Positions 6,837 to 13,990 of a stretch of DNA of 14,192 nucleotides are shown one piece after another; within the stretch, counting starts at the first letter, position 1; each line of letters starts with the position of its first letter. The position numbers and the translations under genes are program-made. The stretch covers positions 6,471 through 20,662 of the forward strand of contig MFTL01000002.1 of assembly GCA_001786825.1 (NCBI GenBank), given 5' to 3'. The DNA comes from Candidatus Nomurabacteria bacterium RIFCSPHIGHO2_01_FULL_39_9. GTDB taxonomy: Bacteria > Patescibacteriota > Minisyncoccia > Phycocordibacterales > DATEUR01. A model generated the notes under the pieces. It was not told the origin of the DNA and searched no databases. It worked only from the letters and a program-made list of their open reading frames with translations.

Positions 6837-9800
6837 TTATCTAAACAAACTCTCAATAAGCGCTGCTGATAGTCTTCTCGCATCTAGTTTGCCAGCAATT
6901 CCCCATTCAGGAATAGCAATGTCATATTGCTGCGCAACTTCTTTGACGCGATTGGCTACTTCACGATCAGTGACGCCGTTGTTAATTGTGGCTTTAGCGA
7001 CTGACCAGAGACTTCCACCTTTCTTTGCGGCAAATGGTTTGCCTTTAGCCTTCTCTGGCGCTCTAGCTTTAGAAACAGCAAATTGGGAGACGAGGTTAGT
7101 TTTCTTGCCTTTGCCACCTTCTGTGAAATCAGTAGTGACATGGCTGACTTTAGCAAGACCTTTAACTGATTGACCAAAGGATGCTTGGGCAATGATATTT
7201 TGGCGAGCTTCCGCTAGTGTTGAAAGATCGCAGGTTAAGGTAAAGATTGCAGCTTGGGTTTCGTTGTTCAAGCTTGCTTGGAATTCTCCTGTATCAGAAG
7301 TGCAGTTTGATGGTGGAGTGAAGTTGGTGACGATTGTCCAGTAGTCATTTTCTGTTTGATAGACGAATGGAACATATTCAGTGGTATTACTAATCTCAAA
7401 CATTGCTGGTTCGTAGATGTTAAACAACGAGCCGATAACTTGAGTGTTTTTGGCTGGGATTAATTTGGTAACGTTGTTCTTGTCGGTAACTGATAGAACT
7501 TGGAGATTGTCGAAAGAAATATTGTCGGATCCGTAGTTTGCGTTGAAGTTTGGTGTAGTTGTGTAGATGTTGTCAATTTTAGCGATTGGGAGATATTTTT
7601 CTATTGAAAAGAGACCACAGTAAGTGATGCCTTGTAAATTTGTGGTGCATTCAATTGTGGCGGCATTGTAGAGATCAACCATTTGATTGAAGAGTGATGC
7701 TGTTGATGTATTCTCTGGAACTTTAGCGACTCGGACAATAGCGCCGACTACTGGAGTTTGAGTGACAGCTTTAGTTGATTGGTTGACATTGTGCATGGTG
7801 ACACTGACTTTCTTAGCGAAGGGACATCCTGTATTGCCGGCATTGCCAGAGATGCCCGGACATTGGTCGGTGAAGGTTTCGCCAGGATCTAGGGTGGTTG
7901 TGTCACCATCGGAGGTAAAGATGTTTTGAGTGCCAGCAAGATTTTTGATTGAAATGGAGGTTGGAGATTCGAAAGTGCCGGTGAAGGTGACGTCTTTGGC
8001 ATCGCCGGGTGTGAGAAGGCCGGTCATGAAGGTGGTTGTGTCGTTAGCGACTGTCCAGTTGAGGTTTTCTGTATTGTTATCTCCAGCAAATATTGGGGAG
8101 CCGGAGGCACCAAGTTGATTAGCGGCTGTAGTAAGCCAATTGATGGAACCGAAACCTTTTTTAAGACCTAGATCGCTGTTAGAAGCAGTCATGGCAAAGA
8201 GCATGGTGGTATTGTTTGTGCCGGTACCAGTGGTAACACAAGTGACATTACCAGCAACATTGTTTGTCCTGATTAAAACAGTTTCTGGAGATGAAGATGA
8301 TGGCACTGTGTGACAGGTACTGATGTTGGCATAGAGAGTTCCAGATCCTGCAACAACCTCCACTTGGACGCCGTTTTCAGAGACGTTGTAAGTACCGCTT
8401 GAAAGACTTCTGGGTGTTTCGGTTGTGATGTCGCTCACGTGGAGGGTCCAGCCGTTTCTGGTGGTGACTGTGCCGTTGGTTACTCCGTCGGTAAAAGTGT
8501 TGGAATAAGTGAAGTCATCAGTGTCGATCGTGGCGTCGATGCCGTCGTTGTCGACCGTGACTGAAGCAGGGTTACTAGTATTGCTCTCTGCGTCAGAGGC
8601 AGAAGCGGTGAAATTTAAAGCTGAATTGCCGGCGGTGGTTGGAAGAGTGACAGATACTGTTGCCGTCCAATTACATGAGGTGCAAGGAAATGATCCGCTT
8701 GTTAGTGTTGCGGGAGTTCCGTTTACCAATATTGAAGTTACGCCGATATTATCACTGGCCGTACCGGTGACGGTGACAGAAGAAGAAGTTAAAATACTGT
8801 CAGTGGTTGGGGTGGTGATCGTGATGGTGGGTGGGGTGGAGTCGGTGGGAACAATCCAACCATCTTGGGTCGTCCAAGGAAAATTATCGGTGACACCAGG
8901 GGAGTTGGATGGCTTTTGATAAGGTAGATCACAAAAATTATCACTGTTTGTATCATTACAACCCTCCGACGGCGCATCATAATTATTCCAGTAATTTCCT
9001 CCGATGGGTACTGCTATATTAAAAACATTGCCTGTACCACTAGCTCTGTTAACCTGACCAGGACTATTTGAAATAAAATTATTGTTATATACTTGATTAT
9101 TATTTGACCCTGACAAAAACACGCCATAAAAATTATTACCTTGAAATGTGTTTTCTTTCAGTGTGTTAGAGAATGAGCCAAAAGCTAATAAGACTCCGTA
9201 ATTCGTATTGCCGTTGATCGTATTGTGAAGCAGGATAGAATTATTCGCCTCTAATTGAACACCAACGGAATTAGAGTTTATAATATTATCTTTCACTAAA
9301 GTATTTACGGCAGTTGGCCTTAAGTAAATACCCGAATCAACGTTATTAGTAATAGTATTTTCGGAGATTATATTGTTGGTTGAATTATTATTTTCTAGAT
9401 GTATACCTTTTCCATTAAGGGTTAATGATGTATTTTTTATTAATGAGTTTGTTGTTCTGTGCAACAGAATAGCTGGGTTATTTTTACTGATACTTAAATC
9501 TTTAACTGTAATATTGTCACAATTAGAACAATAAAAAGTTCCTGCATTGGTAGAGCTGTCAAATGTTTGATTTGTAGCACCAACAATGTAATAAATTGGC
9601 TTACCATCAACTGTGTTAGTGGTGTCAATTACATTTGTAATATATTGGCTATCATCACTCTCATTGCCACTAAAGTTAAAATTGAATTTATTACCACTCA
9701 TTGTATTGTTAACAGCCTGCATATTTTTTTGACTAAATATTGTTAATCCAACACTTGAATTTGATTGGGCTATATTACCATCCAGAATATTGCCGGCTGA

Positions 9801-10433
9801 TGGAAAACTAACAAAACTTGATATTTGAAATCCTATCACGTTGGCATTTGCGGTGTTGTTTAAAAAACTATTATTATTTGAGGGGGTGCCGCGTTCAGAA
9901 AAATTGAAAAAGGAAGTTCTAATTCCTATCTGCCCATTTAAATTAGAAATGTTATTTTTTACAGTGTTGCCACTCGAAGAAAAAAGTGCAATTCCATATA
10001 AAGTATTCAGCCTTAAGGTATTTTGCTCTAAATTATTGTTATTAGAAAAATATAGAAAAATACCAGTGTCAAACTTTTCTATTTTTAACTTTTTAACTGT
10101 CACGCCTGACCTAGTTGAAATATCAATACCGCTTAAACGACTATCGGACCTCCCAAGACCACCGGGGCCAGTTATAGTAAAACCATTACCTTCAATTACA
10201 ACATTATCTGTATCAACCACAATACAAGCGTTGTATTTAGTAAATGGAGATGATGGAAGTGGTCTTGTGTCTGTAATATTGCCCGTAAGCTCATAATTTC
10301 CTGGTGTTGTAATTGTGCTACAGGAAGTTATCGGCGTCACAGTCTGTGCCTCAACTTTCGGCGCCAAAAACACAAAAGAACCGACAACGACTGTAGTAAT
10401 AATAAAAATTGATAAAATTATTTTCTTATTCAT
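6837..10433 (-). CDS. Giant exported beta-helix (NosD-like) surface protein with Ig-like domain and LysM-like tail
   Basis: This 1198-residue protein begins with a signal peptide (about 1-29, cut near VEA/Q). Residues 75-475 are NosD/PbH1-type right-handed beta-helix repeats, each about 22-24 residues with the pattern NTI..N...GI.L..S..N.; the block closes with IGGNYWNNYD (477-486) and DTNSDNFCDLPY (494-505), the usual end of NosD-like domains. An Ig-like domain opens with STPPTITITTP (532-542) and runs to about 628. Residues 640-1090 are beta-rich and unrecognised. The C-terminus holds a basic stretch (1108-1138) and KKGGSLWSVAKATI (1137-1150) with IPEWGIAGKLDARRL (1174-1188), resembling a LysM-like wall-binding module; this last call is tentative. 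Sixteen cysteines occur in close pairs, implying disulfides. There is no LPXTG or C-terminal membrane anchor. Such proteins are seen as adhesins, carbohydrate-binding or S-layer-like components. Base composition differs between the helix part and the rest. The start is set by the signal peptide; no Shine-Dalgarno sequence is present. Confidence 0.87.
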   Translation of the reverse strand: MNKKIILSIFIITTVVVGSFVFLAPKVEAQTVTPITSCSTITTPGNYELTGNITDTRPLPSSPFTKYNACIVVDTDNVVIEGNGFTITGPGGLGRSDSRLSGIDISTRSGVTVKKLKIEKFDTGIFLYFSNNNNLEQNTLRLNTLYGIALFSSSGNTVKNNISNLNGQIGIRTSFFNFSERGTPSNNNSFLNNTANANVIGFQISSFVSFPSAGNILDGNIAQSNSSVGLTIFSQKNMQAVNNTMSGNKFNFNFSGNESDDSQYITNVIDTTNTVDGKPIYYIVGATNQTFDSSTNAGTFYCSNCDNITVKDLSISKNNPAILLHRTTNSLIKNTSLTLNGKGIHLENNNSTNNIISENTITNNVDSGIYLRPTAVNTLVKDNIINSNSVGVQLEANNSILLHNTINGNTNYGVLLAFGSFSNTLKENTFQGNNFYGVFLSGSNNNQVYNNNFISNSPGQVNRASGTGNVFNIAVPIGGNYWNNYDAPSEGCNDTNSDNFCDLPYQKPSNSPGVTDNFPWTTQDGWIVPTDSTPPTITITTPTTDSILTSSSVTVTGTASDNIGVTSILVNGTPATLTSGSFPCTSCNWTATVSVTLPTTAGNSALNFTASASDAESNTSNPASVTVDNDGIDATIDTDDFTYSNTFTDGVTNGTVTTRNGWTLHVSDITTETPRSLSSGTYNVSENGVQVEVVAGSGTLYANISTCHTVPSSSSPETVLIRTNNVAGNVTCVTTGTGTNNTTMLFAMTASNSDLGLKKGFGSINWLTTAANQLGASGSPIFAGDNNTENLNWTVANDTTTFMTGLLTPGDAKDVTFTGTFESPTSISIKNLAGTQNIFTSDGDTTTLDPGETFTDQCPGISGNAGNTGCPFAKKVSVTMHNVNQSTKAVTQTPVVGAIVRVAKVPENTSTASLFNQMVDLYNAATIECTTNLQGITYCGLFSIEKYLPIAKIDNIYTTTPNFNANYGSDNISFDNLQVLSVTDKNNVTKLIPAKNTQVIGSLFNIYEPAMFEISNTTEYVPFVYQTENDYWTIVTNFTPPSNCTSDTGEFQASLNNETQAAIFTLTCDLSTLAEARQNIIAQASFGQSVKGLAKVSHVTTDFTEGGKGKKTNLVSQFAVSKARAPEKAKGKPFAAKKGGSLWSVAKATINNGVTDREVANRVKEVAQQYDIAIPEWGIAGKLDARRLSAALIESLFR

Positions 10434-10460
10434 AATAAAAAAAATTAACTACTAATAATT

Positions 10461-10484
10461 AATAAACTAATAAACTAATAAAAA
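10461..10484. repeat. Short AT-rich tandem repeat, three 8-nt units
   Basis: AATAAACT occurs twice in a row (10461-10476) and is followed by an imperfect third copy, AATAAAAA. Related TAATTAA text continues to about 10445. It lies in the transcribed leader of the surface protein gene, 28-51 nt before the ATG, and leaves that stretch unstructured, which may help translation without a Shine-Dalgarno sequence. Confidence 0.5.
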
Positions 10485-10505
10485 CTTCCCTGTCTCGACA
10501 ACAGG
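10480..10505 (-). terminator. Weak hairpin plus T-run in the surface protein leader
   Basis: On the minus strand CCTGT (10501-10505) pairs with ACAGG (10489-10493) around a 7-nt loop, and the hairpin is followed by GAAGTTTTTATT. The stem is only 5 bp, so this is at best a weak terminator: either a late stop for argS transcripts, which have no better one, or an attenuator in the leader of the surface protein gene. Confidence 0.3.
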
Positions 10506-10570
10506 ATAAAAGTGACAAAAACTAACCTTTGCTTTTTTAGCAATCAAAGTAAACATTAGATCACAACTTC

Positions 10571-10586
10571 AACTTCTTTCGAAGTT
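10571..10586 (-). promoter_or_regulatory. GAAA-tetraloop hairpin at the predicted 5' end of the surface protein mRNA
   Basis: On the minus strand AACTTC (10581-10586) and GAAGTT (10571-10576) form a perfect 6-bp stem closed by GAAA, a GNRA-type tetraloop. The stem begins at the start site predicted from the promoter at 10593-10620, so it would cap the mRNA at its 5' end, a placement known to protect transcripts from decay. On the plus strand the loop would be TTTC, which favours the minus strand as the functional one. Confidence 0.4.
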
Positions 10587-10592
10587 AGTATT

Positions 10593-10620
10593 ATTATATT
10601 CCTCTATAATATTGATGTAA
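10593..10620 (-). promoter_or_regulatory. Promoter of the giant surface protein gene
   Basis: On the minus strand a perfect TATAAT (10593-10598) follows TTACAT (10615-10620, four of six -35 bases) after 16 nt. The predicted start is near 10586, which gives a leader of about 150 nt, the longest in the window. The remaining gap sequence between 10434 and 10646 is accounted for by the hairpins, repeat, homopolymer and 9-mer listed separately; a further possible stem (TTGCT/AGCAA) sits at about 10531-10545. Confidence 0.5.
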
Positions 10621-10628
10621 GGGGGGGG
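10621..10628. repeat. G8/C8 homopolymer abutting the -35 box
   Basis: Eight consecutive G (plus strand) lie directly next to the TTACAT -35 box of the surface protein promoter; on the coding strand the order is C8 then TTACAT. By my estimate from base composition such a run is expected far less than once in this window. Tracts of this kind change length by slippage. Confidence 0.85.
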
Positions 10629-10631
10629 CGC

Positions 10632-10640
10632 TGTGGATAA
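10632..10640 (-). other. Single perfect DnaA-box-like 9-mer
   Basis: TTATCCACA on the minus strand matches the high-affinity DnaA box exactly. It lies 7 nt past the argS stop and upstream of the surface protein promoter. I saw no second box nearby and no AT-rich unwinding region typical of an origin, so it could be a chance match (about 0.1 expected in a window this size) or a DnaA-responsive or titration site. Confidence 0.35.
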
Positions 10641-10646
10641 CTTTTC

Positions 10647-12332
10647 TTACATCTTCTTCGGAACTTTAATTCCTAAAATATTCAATCCATTTGTAATCAC
10701 TTGCGCCACTGCCGCTGCTAGAGCGACTTTATAAGGCGATTCATTCGAATCATCGATAATCATTACCTGATTGTAATAATTATTAAAGGCTTGGGCTAAA
10801 TCAAGAAGATAGTCAGCAACATATTGGGGTGATAAATTTTCTCGAGCCGTTTTAATAATTTCCGGGAAACGATAAAGACAACGCTCCAGTTCCCCGCTCT
10901 TTGCTTCATTTATTTTAGGAAGAATTCCAGCCGCTCTTGCCTTCTCTAAAACTGAATTAGCGCGCGTCGCGGTGTACTGAAGATAAGGCCCTGAATCTCC
11001 TTCAAGTGAAATTGCTTTTTGGATATCAAAAATAATATCGCGGCCGGGTGATTGTTTTAAGATAGAAAACTTCATTGCACCGATAGAAACAATTTCGGCA
11101 ATTTCTTTTTTTTCTTCAGCTGACGCAAAGCGTTCCGGGCCCATTTTTTTATTTACCGCTTCTTCCAAAACAGCAAAAAGGTCTTCGGCCGGAACAACTT
11201 CGCCTTTTCGTGAAGACATTTTCCCTGTTGGTAATCGAAGCATGCCGTGCGAAATGTGACGCGTTTTTTTTGCGAGTTCCGGAAAAACTAAAGTCAGAGC
11301 TTGCAAAAGAACTTTGAAATAATCATTCACTTCGTTGCCGGTGATAACAATTGAAGTGTCATAAGAATATTTATCGTATTTTATTTTTGCCAAGCCAAGC
11401 TCTTTCGCTTCGTAGGTTGGCAGACCAAACGAATTAATGAAGACGCGAGTATGAAGACCGTAATTCTCACCGCGGAAAATAATCGCACCATCTGATTCTT
11501 CAAAAATTTTGCCGATGTTTTTTCTGACAATTTCGCCACCTATTCCGCCGGATTCGCTTTCAAAAAAATAAAAATTGAATTTTGTATCAAGTTTTTTATA
11601 AATCTCTTCAAAATATTCCAAACTCCAAGCTCTTCCTTTGACGTATAGTTCATTTATCTCACGATCGCTTTTTTCGTAAATCTTTTTATTTATTGCATCA
11701 ATCTCCGCATGATTACGCTCGAATTCCTCCGCGCCTAAAACATAGGCTTTACCTAAAGCAGAAACCTTCTCGCGTAGTGTTGCTGATTCTGAAGGCAATC
11801 CAAGTTTAAGTAAGCCAAAAATCGCTTTGGCGACGTGCATACCGACGTCCCCCTGATAACAAGCTCTTTTAACTTCTGCCCCGCCCCACTCGATAAGCCT
11901 TGAAATTGATTCGCCAATTGAATTGGACATTAAGTGACCAATATGAAATTCTTTGAACGGATTCGGATCAGTATATTCAATCATAATTTTTTGGCCAACC
12001 AATTCTTTTGATCTGCCGAAATCTTTTGCTTCTTTCAAGATTGAGTTTAAGCTTTCAGCAAAAAATTTGTTTGAAAGATAAAAATTAATGAAACCCGGCG
12101 GCACTACTTCAATTTTTTTAATATAGTCATCTTTTTTTATCTTCGAAACAATCTCTTCGGCAAGTTTAAAAGGCGAGGTTTTTCTCTCCTTTGCCAACGC
12201 CATTGCAATATTAGAAGAGAAGTCGCCGTGTTCTAATAAGCCCGGATGTTCAAGAACAATTTCTCCTTTCAAAGAAAGTTCGGTAAGAGCAACCTTTATA
12301 AATTCCTCTATTTTTTCTTTTATATTGATCAT
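10647..12332 (-). CDS. argS: Arginyl-tRNA synthetase
   Basis: This class I cytoplasmic synthetase attaches arginine to tRNA(Arg) using ATP. At 561 residues it has the full length of the family. The N-terminal ArgRS-specific domain is seen in HGDFSSNIAMALAKE (35-49). The catalytic core has YTDPNPFKEFHIGH (120-133), with the HIGH motif at 130-133, and GDVGMH (161-166). The second signature is TGKMSSRKGE (369-378), a KMSSR form of KMSKS. The C-terminal anticodon-binding (DALR-type) domain starts near YLQYTATRA (450-458) and ends in GIKVPKKM. The ATG at 12332 lies 3 nt after the PHP gene stop, so it is probably expressed from the promoter of the upstream cluster. No Shine-Dalgarno sequence is visible, and no strong terminator follows. 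Confidence 0.97.
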   Translation of the reverse strand: MINIKEKIEEFIKVALTELSLKGEIVLEHPGLLEHGDFSSNIAMALAKERKTSPFKLAEEIVSKIKKDDYIKKIEVVPPGFINFYLSNKFFAESLNSILKEAKDFGRSKELVGQKIMIEYTDPNPFKEFHIGHLMSNSIGESISRLIEWGGAEVKRACYQGDVGMHVAKAIFGLLKLGLPSESATLREKVSALGKAYVLGAEEFERNHAEIDAINKKIYEKSDREINELYVKGRAWSLEYFEEIYKKLDTKFNFYFFESESGGIGGEIVRKNIGKIFEESDGAIIFRGENYGLHTRVFINSFGLPTYEAKELGLAKIKYDKYSYDTSIVITGNEVNDYFKVLLQALTLVFPELAKKTRHISHGMLRLPTGKMSSRKGEVVPAEDLFAVLEEAVNKKMGPERFASAEEKKEIAEIVSIGAMKFSILKQSPGRDIIFDIQKAISLEGDSGPYLQYTATRANSVLEKARAAGILPKINEAKSGELERCLYRFPEIIKTARENLSPQYVADYLLDLAQAFNNYYNQVMIIDDSNESPYKVALAAAVAQVITNGLNILGIKVPKKM

Positions 12333-12335
12333 TGG

Positions 12336-13166
12336 TTAAGCTTTAAATAAATTAATAAATTGATTGTAAGTATTTTCTTCTATAAGAATACCGGGTGAAA
12401 AATCAGAGTATTTATGCCCATGCCAATCGCTTCCGCCAGTTATTACCAAGTTTAATTCCTTACATTTATTTTTAAGAAACTCAACAGTTTCTAAATCGTG
12501 TTTGCGATAATAGGTCTCTACTCCATCTAGTCCCCTATCCTTTAAATTAATAACTAAGTTATCAAAATTTAATTTATTAATTAAATTGCCCGGATGCGCT
12601 AAAATAGCTTTTCCGCCAGATCTTTTTATAATATCTATCGCTTCTTCTGCGTCAATCATCCAGGAATCATCTTCGTTAATAAAAACCTTTTTCAAAGCAT
12701 CTTTCATTGTCAAACTTTTATCAACTTTCTCAATTAATATTTCTGCCAGAAGATTTCGGCTAACAAACGGGCTCTTAATACTTGACTTGATTTTTTCAAA
12801 ATTAAGATCAAAACCAAATTCCTGATTCAATTTTTCTACTATCTTTTTTGCTCTTTCGTTATATCCGACAAGAACTGTTTTTAAATCGTTATTAATTTTT
12901 TCAATATTAAAAGATTTTGAATAGCCAAGCATGTGTATAGATTGTCGAGATGTTTTATCCATGCAAGATATTTCAACACCTTGTAGAAAACCCATTTCCG
13001 CTTCTTGAATTGTTTTTTGGAAATTTTCTATTTCTGGAGAAATAAAGTTATGATCAGTAATTGAAAAAACAGAGACTTTTTCACGTTCTATTTGACTTAA
13101 AATTTCTTCAAGAGAACTCGACCCATCAGAATAATATGAATGAAGATGTAGGTCTATTTTTTTCAT
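12336..13166 (-). CDS. PHP-domain metal-dependent phosphoesterase
   Basis: The 276-residue protein carries every metal-ligand motif of the PHP superfamily: DLHLHSYYSDG (5-15, H7, H9, D14), ITDHN (36-40, D38/H39), GVEIS (63-67, E65), HMLGY (78-82), LAHPG (189-193, H191) and GGSDWHGH (244-251, D247/H249). These bind two or three metal ions. The order and size resemble the YciV/RNase AM type, which removes phosphate from 3',5'-nucleoside bisphosphates or trims RNA 5' ends; other PHP proteins of this size are histidinol phosphatases, so the exact substrate is not settled. An open frame extends nine codons further, but I chose the ATG at 13164-13166 because it forms an ATGA overlap with the stop of the upstream nucleotidyltransferase gene and places the first metal motif five residues in. 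Translational coupling to that gene is likely. Confidence 0.88.
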   Translation of the reverse strand: MKKIDLHLHSYYSDGSSSLEEILSQIEREKVSVFSITDHNFISPEIENFQKTIQEAEMGFLQGVEISCMDKTSRQSIHMLGYSKSFNIEKINNDLKTVLVGYNERAKKIVEKLNQEFGFDLNFEKIKSSIKSPFVSRNLLAEILIEKVDKSLTMKDALKKVFINEDDSWMIDAEEAIDIIKRSGGKAILAHPGNLINKLNFDNLVINLKDRGLDGVETYYRKHDLETVEFLKNKCKELNLVITGGSDWHGHKYSDFSPGILIEENTYNQFINLFKA

Positions 13167-13972
13167 AAATTTTCTTTGGCTAGTTTGATACAAAAATCAT
13201 TATAACCCTCTTTTTCATAAAGGACTTTTGAAACAAGGTGTTCATACCACATTATCAATTTTGCGGCTTTCCCAAAATTAAAATTTTTTCTACATTCTTT
13301 TAGAAAAATCTCTGCTGGCTTAGAGTTTAATTTGTAAGTTTCATCAAATAATTCCAACGATTCTTTTATGTTAGAAGGGGTGGCTATATATTTTTCTTTG
13401 TTTTTACAAGCGTGGTAAGTTAAAGCATTTCCCGGCCCATGCAAAATCTTACTTATAAATATTTTTGTTTCATTTGGATTTAAAGACCTTATTAATTGTC
13501 TTCTACAAATTGTCCTATTATCAAGCAAAACGTAAGCCGCTAGATCTTCAAAACCAAATTTATTTTCTTTATCAAAAATAGGTTCAATTTTTAATTCTCC
13601 TTTTATATCTTTTCCATCAACAAGTGATGGATTATATCGAGGATTGTACAGTGTGGATCTTTTGTCATTCAGCTCGTCCTCGGTGTGAGGAACTAAATCT
13701 ATATCTTGATTTGTTCCCTTATTTAACCTTTCCTTCAATTCCTTTAATGATAAATAAACATCGCTATCAACAATACTATTTTGGCTCGGAACAATAGTGC
13801 AAATATCTAAATCTATCGATTTTTCTGAATACAACCAAGAGCCGTAAATTTTAGCGCTTAGTATTTCGCTTGATTTTTCTAGTTCATTTTTAACTAAATT
13901 AAGGACTTCAAGTTTTTTTTGAAATATTTCTTTATTTTTATTTTCTTGATAACTTGACTCAAAATTTTTCAT
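13163..13972 (-). CDS. Nucleotidyltransferase-domain protein (Pol beta superfamily)
   Basis: Residues 38-60 contain the fold's hallmark: IYGSWLYSEKSIDLDICTI has GS (44-45) and the metal-binding DxD (D54, D56), and QDIDLVP (89-95) supplies the third carboxylate (D90 or D92). Such domains transfer NMP groups to proteins, antibiotics or RNA. The first 37 residues are a charged helix. Residues 130-269 are a helical domain, with LHGPGNALTYHACKNK in the middle, that I do not recognise; it could be a substrate-binding or HEPN-like domain, but I cannot show this. At 269 residues it is longer than the small MNT antitoxins (about 100-150). It lies 18 nt after the Fic gene and overlaps the PHP gene by 4 nt, so it belongs to that operon. 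The gene is markedly AT-rich (20-33% GC in the lines I counted), which may point to later acquisition. The start ATG at 13972 has no Shine-Dalgarno sequence. Confidence 0.8.
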   Translation of the reverse strand: MKNFESSYQENKNKEIFQKKLEVLNLVKNELEKSSEILSAKIYGSWLYSEKSIDLDICTIVPSQNSIVDSDVYLSLKELKERLNKGTNQDIDLVPHTEDELNDKRSTLYNPRYNPSLVDGKDIKGELKIEPIFDKENKFGFEDLAAYVLLDNRTICRRQLIRSLNPNETKIFISKILHGPGNALTYHACKNKEKYIATPSNIKESLELFDETYKLNSKPAEIFLKECRKNFNFGKAAKLIMWYEHLVSKVLYEKEGYNDFCIKLAKENL

Positions 13973-13990
13973 AAACTTTAACGTCTAAGA

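Noticed and set aside
8509..8919. Plus-strand open frame of 136 codons opposite the surface protein
   Set aside because: It is a valine-rich mirror of Thr/Asn-rich coding sequence; low stop frequency there follows from the higher GC on that stretch. The minus frame has a signal peptide and recognised domains.
9841..10296. Plus-strand open frame of 151 codons opposite the beta-helix
   Set aside because: Antisense shadow of asparagine-rich repeats; no promoter or recognisable domain.
8880..10300. Repeated short NN- and NT-rich text in the surface gene as a possible CRISPR or DNA tandem array
   Set aside because: The repeats are of protein pattern (beta-helix turns) with varying DNA and no constant repeat-spacer spacing.
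10571..10640. Replication origin
   Set aside because: Only one DnaA box is visible, no dnaA/dnaN genes or AT-rich unwinding region are present, and all genes stay on one strand across the site.
12336..13193. Longer PHP start with nine extra N-terminal residues
   Set aside because: The ATG at 13166 gives an ATGA overlap with the upstream gene and puts the metal motif at the usual place; the extension has no family features.
13163..13972. Classical MNT-HEPN toxin-antitoxin pair
   Set aside because: The protein is much longer than MNT antitoxins and no separate small HEPN gene lies next to it; the neighbour is a PHP phosphoesterase.
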